Assembly (NCBI GenBank): GCA_964513675.1
Contig: CAZEOD010000012.1
Span: 1-62,040, forward strand
DNA from: CALFVT01 sp964513675
Lineage (GTDB): Bacteria > Pseudomonadota > Alphaproteobacteria > Caulobacterales > Maricaulaceae
DNA length: 62,040 bases
Direction of reading: 5' to 3'
Part shown: positions 55,682-62,040 of the stretch, piece by piece
Position numbering within the stretch: the first letter of the stretch is position 1
Layout: each line of letters opens with the position of its first letter
Made by a program: the position numbers and the translations under genes
Notes under the pieces: model-generated
The model's database searches: none
Seen by the model: the letters and a program-made list of their open reading frames with translations, nothing else
Told to the model about the DNA's origin: nothing

Positions 55682-58543
55682 ATGTTTATGAAAATGAAAC
55701 GAGCTAAATTTCTAATTTGCAGTGCGGGTACTGTTGCTATGATGAGCGCAGTCTCTGCGGGGGCGCAAGATCAAGGGGATATTGACGAAGTTATTGCAAC
55801 GGGCATCCGGAGTAGTTTGAAGCAATCTCTTGATGTAAAGCGCGGCGGCGATCAGGTCGTTGATGCAATCACAGCCGAAGATGTTGGTAAATTCCCTGAT
55901 AATAACATCGCAGAATCGCTACAGCGGATTACGGGTGTTGCGATTGATCGTGATGGGGGTGAAGGCCAATTTATTACAGTTCGGGGTTTGGGGCCGCAGT
56001 TTAACCTTGTGACCCTTAATGGCCGAACTTTGGCGACGGATAATGCCGGCCGTGAGTTTTCATTTGATACGATTTCATCAGATATCATCAGCCGCGCCGA
56101 AGTCTTTAAGACAGCAACGCCTAATTTACAATCAGGCGGTATTGGCGCGAATGTTAATATCGTAACAGCGCGCCCGCTTGACCGTCCTGGTAAGCATTTA
56201 GCTGTATCGGCGGCGGGTATTTACGATTCATTGAGTGACCAAATTAGCCCTGACCTTACAGCCGTCGGCTCTTGGACTAATGAAAATGGGACGTTTGGCG
56301 CGTTGCTTGGTGTGTCTTATTCTGACCGTGCATTGCAGCGTGACCGCGTTTTTACGAATGGTTTCGCGCTTAGAACCGGAGATACAACAGTGAACGCACC
56401 GTCCTCGGCCTCTGGCCTGACGGCCGCGGATCTTGGCCAGTTACCCGAAGGTGCGCGCCTTCAGCAACAAGTTGTGATTAGCCGCGATAATCAAGACCGC
56501 GAGCGCCTCACGCTCAATGGGACGGTGCAATTCGAGCCAAGTGATCGGCTGAGCGTAACCCTAGATGGGTTATGGTCACAATTTGACATTTCATCTTTTG
56601 ATACACAATTTTCTGGCTTCTTTGGCCCTCCCTTTATTAATCCTATTATTGACGGTAATGGCACAGTCACTTCCTTTAGCCGTCCGGGGATTGATTTTCA
56701 AAATGCCAATCCCGAGATTGCGGGCCAAGTTGGTTTGTCGCAAAATGACAATGTTATTACATCGGCAAACCGCGAAGCTGAAAGCTATCTCTTTGGCGGT
56801 AATGTGGGGTGGGATGCCCGAGAGGATTTAACGCTTAATCTTGATGTGTCTTTCTCACGTGCAACGCGCGATGGGACAAACCCATTTGTAGTTCTGGGGG
56901 CGCTTGCGCCTGCGTCACCGCTGATTTCTTTGCCAGATAATGCTGAAATTTCAACCCTTGAAAATATTGTTGGCGCCCAAGATACATCTATCCAGCGTCT
57001 TCACTTTGTAAATGTGAACCGCACGCAGGTTGAAGATGAAATTTTTGAGCTTAAAGGCTCTGGTGATTGGAGCATAGATCAAGGCATCTTGCGCGAAATT
57101 TCATTTGGCGGTGCCTATTCTGATCGCGCGAAAGGGCAAACTTTGTTTGATAATTTCTCGCCGACTCAAGGCGCGGGTATTTTCTGCGCCTTTTGCGGTT
57201 ACACAGTTGATTTCGATGATAGCATTTTAACGCCCGTTGATTTGGGTGATTTCTTATCTGGGGTTGACGGCAGTGACCGTATTCCAACGCAGTTTTTGGC
57301 GTCGAGTTTTGAAGATGCTTTTGCACAGCTTAATAGCGACGCTGCGATTTCTGATCCAAACAGAACAGGGCGGTCAACACTTGGCGATGCTGAATTAATT
57401 GCGCGCCGTAATGCTTCAAATTCTATCTTTGGGTTTTTTGAACCGGAGGAAAATCCGGCAGGCGGCTTTGCTGTCGACGAAGAAATAGTCGCCGCATTTG
57501 TCAACACAGCGTGGGGAGGTGATCTTGGTGATATTCCGTGGTCGGCTAATCTCGGATTCCGCTGGGCGCAAACATCGACAACATCATCGGGTCAGGATGT
57601 GCCTGTGACTCAATTTCGGGAATCTGTCGGCGATACGCAGCTCGTTCCTGTTTTTGGGGCCGCGACGGATGTTACGGTTGAAAATAGTTATTCTAATTTC
57701 TTGCCCTCCTTTAATTTGAAGCTGGAGACATCGGATTCGACGGTTGCGCGCTTTGCGGTCTCGCAAACTGTGACTCGGCCGACACTGACGTCTTTGGGAG
57801 TTAATAATTTCTTCGGGGGCCGGTCTAACGCGCCAACATCGGGCGGTGGTAATCCGAATCTTGAAGCCTTTGAATCGACAAATTTTGATGCCGCCTTTGA
57901 ATGGTATGTTGATGATATTACGTTCTTTGGCGTCACAGCTTTCCATAAGCGCTTTAGTAATTTCCTTGAAATCGCGACATTACCCGTTGCGGGGCAGGTC
58001 ATAATTCCGGTGGGCAATGTTGCTAACCCCGGCGCAGCTGATTTGGCGGTTGATGTGACGTTCCAAGACACACGCGAGCGTAACGGGGAAACGGGCGATA
58101 TCACCGGTCTTGAAGTGGCGCTTCAAAAAGGTTGGGATAATGGATTAGGCTTTGGCGCGAATTATACCTATGTGAATAGTAATATTGACCGCGGTGTTGA
58201 TTCTCCTGTGGCCAATCTTGACTTTAATGGGCTGTCGCCTCACTCGCTTAATGTTAATGGCTTTTATGAAAAAGGCCCGTGGCAAGCGCGAGTCGCGTGG
58301 AATTGGCGCGATGAGTTTGTTTTCCTCGCGCAATCATTCTTTAGTGAGCCGCAACAGCGTGAAGCCTTTGGCCAGATCGACTTTTCTGCGGGCTATGAAA
58401 TTAACGATCAATTTCAAGTCTTCGTTGAAGGGGTTAATGTTCTGGGCGCAACACGCCGCGATTTCTCTCGCTTTAGAAACCGCTTTTTGGAGCTTGAAGA
58501 TACGGGCGCGCGCTATACATTCGGCGTTCGCGGTAAATTCTAA
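55682..58543 (+). CDS. TonB-dependent receptor, Caulobacter/Xanthomonas type
   Basis: A 953-residue outer-membrane receptor (TIGR01782-type). The signal peptide is about 1-28 (VSAGA-Q). TonB box-like DIDEVIATGIR comes next, then the plug with KFPDNNIAESLQRITGVAIDRDGGEGQ and ITVRGLGPQFNLVTLNGR (in parts) and SGGIGANVNIVTARPLD; the 22-strand barrel follows, with the terminal strand ending in TFGVRGKF (C-terminal Phe). Such receptors import oligosaccharides in Caulobacterales. It is followed by the alpha-galactosidase gene and lies after the DeoR gene, so an alpha-galactoside is the likely cargo. Confidence 0.93.
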   Translation: MFMKMKRAKFLICSAGTVAMMSAVSAGAQDQGDIDEVIATGIRSSLKQSLDVKRGGDQVVDAITAEDVGKFPDNNIAESLQRITGVAIDRDGGEGQFITVRGLGPQFNLVTLNGRTLATDNAGREFSFDTISSDIISRAEVFKTATPNLQSGGIGANVNIVTARPLDRPGKHLAVSAAGIYDSLSDQISPDLTAVGSWTNENGTFGALLGVSYSDRALQRDRVFTNGFALRTGDTTVNAPSSASGLTAADLGQLPEGARLQQQVVISRDNQDRERLTLNGTVQFEPSDRLSVTLDGLWSQFDISSFDTQFSGFFGPPFINPIIDGNGTVTSFSRPGIDFQNANPEIAGQVGLSQNDNVITSANREAESYLFGGNVGWDAREDLTLNLDVSFSRATRDGTNPFVVLGALAPASPLISLPDNAEISTLENIVGAQDTSIQRLHFVNVNRTQVEDEIFELKGSGDWSIDQGILREISFGGAYSDRAKGQTLFDNFSPTQGAGIFCAFCGYTVDFDDSILTPVDLGDFLSGVDGSDRIPTQFLASSFEDAFAQLNSDAAISDPNRTGRSTLGDAELIARRNASNSIFGFFEPEENPAGGFAVDEEIVAAFVNTAWGGDLGDIPWSANLGFRWAQTSTTSSGQDVPVTQFRESVGDTQLVPVFGAATDVTVENSYSNFLPSFNLKLETSDSTVARFAVSQTVTRPTLTSLGVNNFFGGRSNAPTSGGGNPNLEAFESTNFDAAFEWYVDDITFFGVTAFHKRFSNFLEIATLPVAGQVIIPVGNVANPGAADLAVDVTFQDTRERNGETGDITGLEVALQKGWDNGLGFGANYTYVNSNIDRGVDSPVANLDFNGLSPHSLNVNGFYEKGPWQARVAWNWRDEFVFLAQSFFSEPQQREAFGQIDFSAGYEINDQFQVFVEGVNVLGATRRDFSRFRNRFLELEDTGARYTFGVRGKF

Positions 58544-58568
58544 GCTATCGGCAAATAACAAGATGAGT

Positions 58569-58590
58569 GGCCGCTTTTACAGCGGCCTTT
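58569..58590 (+). terminator. Terminator-like hairpin after the TonB receptor
   Basis: GGCCGC (58569-58574) pairs with GCGGCC (58582-58587), loop TTTTACA, followed by TTTCTT. It may give partial termination before the alpha-galactosidase gene. Confidence 0.7.
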
Positions 58591-58655
58591 CTTATGCTTG
58601 CTTTTGATAAATATCAGGGCAATATTCCCCTTAAATTCATAAGTTTGGTGACGAT

Positions 58656-60872
58656 ATGGCGAGTATGATTAGCGTGTCTGATGACAAGACATTTGCTTTG
58701 TCGAATGATTTTTTTTCCTATGTGTTTCATGTCACGCCAGAGGGAATTTTACAGCATGTCTATTATGGGGCGCCGCTTAAAAACCCGCTTGACGCCCCGA
58801 TACATCATCTTCGAACCCAGCGGGAAACGGCGTCTGTTTTTCAAGGCGGGCAATATTTTAACCTGAATGATACGCCGCAGGAATTTCCAAGCTTTGGAAC
58901 ATCTGACTATCGGTTTCCAGCCGTTCATGGCCGAAATTATGATGGCAATACGGTCTTTTCTCTTCATTATAAGCGCCACAAAATTAAGACTGAAAAACCG
59001 CGCCTTAAGCGCTTGCCGACGGCGCGGGGCGGGGGCTGCGAAACGCTGATTGTTACGCTTTCTGACCCGCTCCACCATTTAGATGTTGAGCTTTATTATA
59101 CGATATATAAAGGGCATGGGGTCTTGGCCCGCTCTGCGAAATTTAAAAACCGCGGAGAGCAAGAGCTAGAGCTGCAACATGTTTTTAGTAGCTCCATTGA
59201 CCTTCCGCCGGCCGATTATGAACTCTTGCATCTTCACGGGACATGGGCGCGCGAGTTTAACGAAGAGCGTATAGATGTGCCAAAGGGCCGGTTTGTAATC
59301 AATTCAGCGCGCGGCACCTCTAGCGCGGCGCATAATCCCTTTATGGCTGTGATGCATAAAGGCACGACCGAAGATTTGGGGCATGTCTATGCCTCAACTT
59401 TGCTTTACAGCGGTAATTTTGCTTTCAGTGTGGAAAAGGGTGAATTTGAAGATGTGCGGCTTTTGGCGGGGATTAACCCGTTTAATTTCCAATGGCGGCT
59501 GAAGCCCGGTAAGACTTTTTCTACGCCCGAAGCCTTACATGTCTTCACCGCACGCGGGCTTGGGGATATGAGCCATATTTGGCATAATTTTATCCGCGAA
59601 AAAGTTACGCCGGAGCGCTTTGCGCGCGCCCCGCGCCCGACCTATTTAAATACATGGGAAGCGGCCTATTTTGATATTGACGAAAATAAAGTCATGGATT
59701 TAGCCCACCAAGCTAAATTAGTCGGCGTCGACATGCTTGTCCTTGATGATGGGTGGTTTGAGGGCCGCCGTGATGATACGAGCTCGCTCGGGGATTGGCG
59801 CGCCGACCGAGAGCGCTTTGCCTCGGGTATTCCGTCTTTGGCGGCCAAGGTCAAAGAGCAGGGCCTTAAATTCGGTATTTGGTTTGAGCCGGAAATGGTC
59901 AACCCTAAAAGCCAGCTATTCCGAGATCACCCTGATTGGATATTACATGTTCCGGGCCGAACGCCGTCTTTGGGCCGCAATCAATTAACGCTTGATTTAT
60001 CACGCAGCGAGGTCGTGGATTATATCTTCGATCAAATTGACGCGATTTTATCTTGCGGCGATATTGATTATGTTAAATGGGATATGAACCGCTGTATGAC
60101 CGAAGTTGGCTCAGCCGGCTTGCCGCGTAATCGTCAAGGCGAAGTTTCCCATCGCTACATCCTCGGCGTTTATGCGCTGCTGAAACGTTTGACGGAAAAA
60201 TATCCGGATGTGTTATTTGAAAATTGTGCCAGCGGCGGGAACCGCTTTGATCTCGGCATGCTCAGCTATATGCCGCAAGGCTGGATTTCCGATATGAGTG
60301 ATCCGATTGGCCGGCTTCAAATTATTAACGGCGCGTCTTATCTCTATCCAACCGATACAATGGCCGCTTATATTGGCCCGTCGCCTAATCATCAAAACGG
60401 ACGGGTTACGTCTCTGCAAACACGGTTCTTGGCTGGATTTTTCTGCGCCGCGCGCGGGCTGTCTTTGAGCGAATCCGATCTTGCGGCTCATAGAGACGAG
60501 CTGTTTAAATATACCGAAATGGCGCGCCGATCCGCCGAGGATATGATTGGAGGTAGGTTTGATCGCCTGATTAATAATGGCAATGAAATATGTTGGCAGT
60601 TGACTTCGGCGGATAACAACACGGTTTATGTGCTTTATTTTCATATTTTATCCGCTCCCAACCTCCCGTTCCGCAGAGCCTATATGACAGGGCTTGATGC
60701 GGGGGCAGACTATCTCTTGTCCGAAGACGGAAGCTCTTATAAGGGGGATGGCTTGATGAATAGCGGTCTGGCTCTGCCTTATGTGACGACGGGCCATGTG
60801 AGCGAGACAATACGCTTTATGGATAAGGGCGATTTTTCATCTCATCTTTTTATCTTTAAAAAACAGGGGTGA
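58656..60872 (+). CDS. GH36 alpha-galactosidase
   Basis: A 738-residue retaining alpha-galactosidase. The N-terminal beta-sandwich domain is followed by the barrel with VLDDGWFEGR, GDWRADRERF and FGIWFEPEMVNP, the nucleophile D476 in YVKWDMNR, CASGGNRFD, and the acid/base D546 in WISDMSD; the 70-residue spacing is the family's. No signal peptide is visible, so it is cytoplasmic and cleaves raffinose- or melibiose-type sugars or galactomannan fragments after uptake. It follows the TonB receptor and supplies galactose to the pathway containing GalT. The start has GGTGACG 6 bases upstream. Confidence 0.94.
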   Translation: MASMISVSDDKTFALSNDFFSYVFHVTPEGILQHVYYGAPLKNPLDAPIHHLRTQRETASVFQGGQYFNLNDTPQEFPSFGTSDYRFPAVHGRNYDGNTVFSLHYKRHKIKTEKPRLKRLPTARGGGCETLIVTLSDPLHHLDVELYYTIYKGHGVLARSAKFKNRGEQELELQHVFSSSIDLPPADYELLHLHGTWAREFNEERIDVPKGRFVINSARGTSSAAHNPFMAVMHKGTTEDLGHVYASTLLYSGNFAFSVEKGEFEDVRLLAGINPFNFQWRLKPGKTFSTPEALHVFTARGLGDMSHIWHNFIREKVTPERFARAPRPTYLNTWEAAYFDIDENKVMDLAHQAKLVGVDMLVLDDGWFEGRRDDTSSLGDWRADRERFASGIPSLAAKVKEQGLKFGIWFEPEMVNPKSQLFRDHPDWILHVPGRTPSLGRNQLTLDLSRSEVVDYIFDQIDAILSCGDIDYVKWDMNRCMTEVGSAGLPRNRQGEVSHRYILGVYALLKRLTEKYPDVLFENCASGGNRFDLGMLSYMPQGWISDMSDPIGRLQIINGASYLYPTDTMAAYIGPSPNHQNGRVTSLQTRFLAGFFCAARGLSLSESDLAAHRDELFKYTEMARRSAEDMIGGRFDRLINNGNEICWQLTSADNNTVYVLYFHILSAPNLPFRRAYMTGLDAGADYLLSEDGSSYKGDGLMNSGLALPYVTTGHVSETIRFMDKGDFSSHLFIFKKQG

Positions 60873-61030
60873 TATTAATAGGCCCTGAGCCTTGAATATG
60901 ATCCATTGGGATAAGTCTCATTGAAACATGTCTAAGGGGCGATCCCATCTTCCCAACATCGTAAAATTTTCTTATTTGATAATGGCTTTTTTTGAATTAG
61001 CTTGAATTTTGCAAAATTGAGGGGACTGAA

Positions 61031-62035
61031 ATGGGGTTGAATCTTAAAAGCGCGAGCGGCGCTATATTGCTAGGATTATTCTTTGTTAGCTGCGCCGGCG
61101 AAGCCCAAAATACAAAAAGAGCCTTTGAGGCCGCCGCGCAAGGAAATTGGGATACCGCCTCAGAGCATGTCCGAAAAGGCGTCGAACTGAACAGCATAAA
61201 TCAAAATGGCTATACGCTTTTGCATCTATCTGAAAACGCCGATTTGACCGCTTTGCTTATTCAGCAAGGCCATGACGTTAACATGCAAAGCGGCGGTATG
61301 TTTACAAAAACTGAAAAAGATGAATTTTTGGCCGCCAGCAAAATATTAGCCAATGTGTCGCCCAAAATGAAAGCAGAGCTTTCAGATATAAATGAAGATG
61401 ACCCCTATTTTGGTAAAAACTTAAGTCCGTTACACACGGTGACAAACTCTGACGCCGTCAAAATCCTTTTAGATGCTGGCGCCAATGTGAATGCTGTCTC
61501 TTTATACGGCGCCACTCCCATAGCAAAGGTTCGCGAGTTGGGTAGCTTGAAACATATGATGAGTGCTGGTGCGTCAATGCAGGCGTCTAATTATGGTCGG
61601 TCTCCACTCCATCAGTTTTTTAAAAATAATGACATAAAGAGCTTCCAAGGCGGTCAAGGAGCTTACTTCGAAGCCATCAGGCTATTCGTTGAAAGCGGTG
61701 TGGACTTAAAGACTAAAGATAATGGCGATAGAAATGTCCTTCATGCCGCCAATTATAAAGCGAGCCCTGAAATGCTGACTTATCTTTTAAAGCGCGGTGC
61801 TGATCCCAAAGTGGATGATGGAAATTGGGGCGGGGCGTTCTGCCTTGCCGTTAAAGAATCAAAAGATGACTTGCTTTTGCCCTATGTAAGCCATGATTTC
61901 ACATTGCTATATCATAACTGCGAGGGCGAGCGCATGGCCTCCGTCTATGCGAAAGAAGAGGCCAAATATAATACGACCTATTATAGCTTAATTAAAATGG
62001 AGGAGATCGTAGCAAACCAGCTACAAAAGGAATAA
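61031..62035 (+). CDS. Ankyrin-repeat lipoprotein
   Basis: A 334-residue exported protein. The signal peptide LLGLFFVSC has a lipobox-like VSC, giving lipidation at C21. About six ankyrin repeats follow: GYTLLHLSENADLTALLIQQGHDVN, LSPLHTVTNSDAVKILLDAGANVNA, YGATPIAKV, GRSPLHQFF, RNVLHAANYKASPEMLTYLLKRGADPK (read in parts). An insert between repeats 2 and 3 (about 90-125) is unusual. The ATG follows GAGGGG. No neighbouring partner; bacterial ankyrin lipoproteins often bind other envelope proteins. Function unknown. Confidence 0.82.
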   Translation: MGLNLKSASGAILLGLFFVSCAGEAQNTKRAFEAAAQGNWDTASEHVRKGVELNSINQNGYTLLHLSENADLTALLIQQGHDVNMQSGGMFTKTEKDEFLAASKILANVSPKMKAELSDINEDDPYFGKNLSPLHTVTNSDAVKILLDAGANVNAVSLYGATPIAKVRELGSLKHMMSAGASMQASNYGRSPLHQFFKNNDIKSFQGGQGAYFEAIRLFVESGVDLKTKDNGDRNVLHAANYKASPEMLTYLLKRGADPKVDDGNWGGAFCLAVKESKDDLLLPYVSHDFTLLYHNCEGERMASVYAKEEAKYNTTYYSLIKMEEIVANQLQKE

Positions 62036-62040
62036 TCGCG

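Overview
The window is an ordinary chromosomal stretch of an alphaproteobacterium. The evidence is the mdh-sucC-sucD-sucA-sucB-lpd citrate-cycle cluster with sdhA/sdhB and zapE beside it, the alphaproteobacterial DUF4175/TIGR02302 membrane protein next to ftsE and lysA, a DUF3426 zinc-ribbon protein, and a Caulobacter/Xanthomonas-type TonB-dependent receptor. Moderate base composition plus a plant/algal-polysaccharide locus fit a marine Hyphomonadaceae/Maricaulales-type organism; that placement is inference.

Layout. 1-3330: sdhA (5' end cut by the window) and sdhB, separated by about 850 bp that hold a strikingly structured, pseudoknot-capable RNA element and two small unknown ORFs in one frame divided by a TAG. 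3332-8001: an acyltransferase, an ArsC-like phosphatase, a CmpX-like channel, a tiny membrane peptide, a CPPC thioredoxin-fold protein and zapE. 8090-11010: an AT-rich minus-strand glycosylation operon (frameshifted polyprenyl-phosphate glycosyltransferase, small DMT flippase-like protein, GT39) that sits between zapE and mdh. 11251-22274: mdh, sucCDAB and lpd, with a GNAT acetyltransferase and two membrane proteins interspersed; the E2 protein SucB carries two lipoyl domains.

22437-34953: an ASPIC/UnbV FG-GAP protein, xerC, a NifU-like protein, yidD, thrS, an O-antigen ligase-like protein, three glycosyltransferases, a membrane protein and a degenerate GGDEF-EAL protein. 34959-44804: gloB, a methyltransferase, chorismate mutase, ftsE-ftsX-ydcF, the DUF3426 protein, the TIGR02302 protein, lysA and a small lipoprotein. 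45078-51612: a secreted GH5 glycanase with its own promoter and operator-like palindrome, and a two-gene RND efflux operon.

51682-60872 is a galactoside-utilisation locus: Na+/solute symporter, galT, a DeoR-family regulator, a TonB-dependent receptor and a signal-less GH36 alpha-galactosidase. A plausible flow is receptor (outer membrane), symporter (inner membrane), alpha-galactosidase (cytoplasm), then GalT. galK and galE are not in the window. A TGTTCG motif recurs in front of both the regulator/galT pair and the receptor. The window ends with an ankyrin-repeat lipoprotein.

The least expected signals are the pseudoknotted RNA at 1696-1774 and a recurring pattern of short (13-15 bp) tandem duplications lying on or beside the stop codons of lpd, lysA, galT and the RND permease gene. 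No tRNA, rRNA, CRISPR array or intact insertion sequence was seen.
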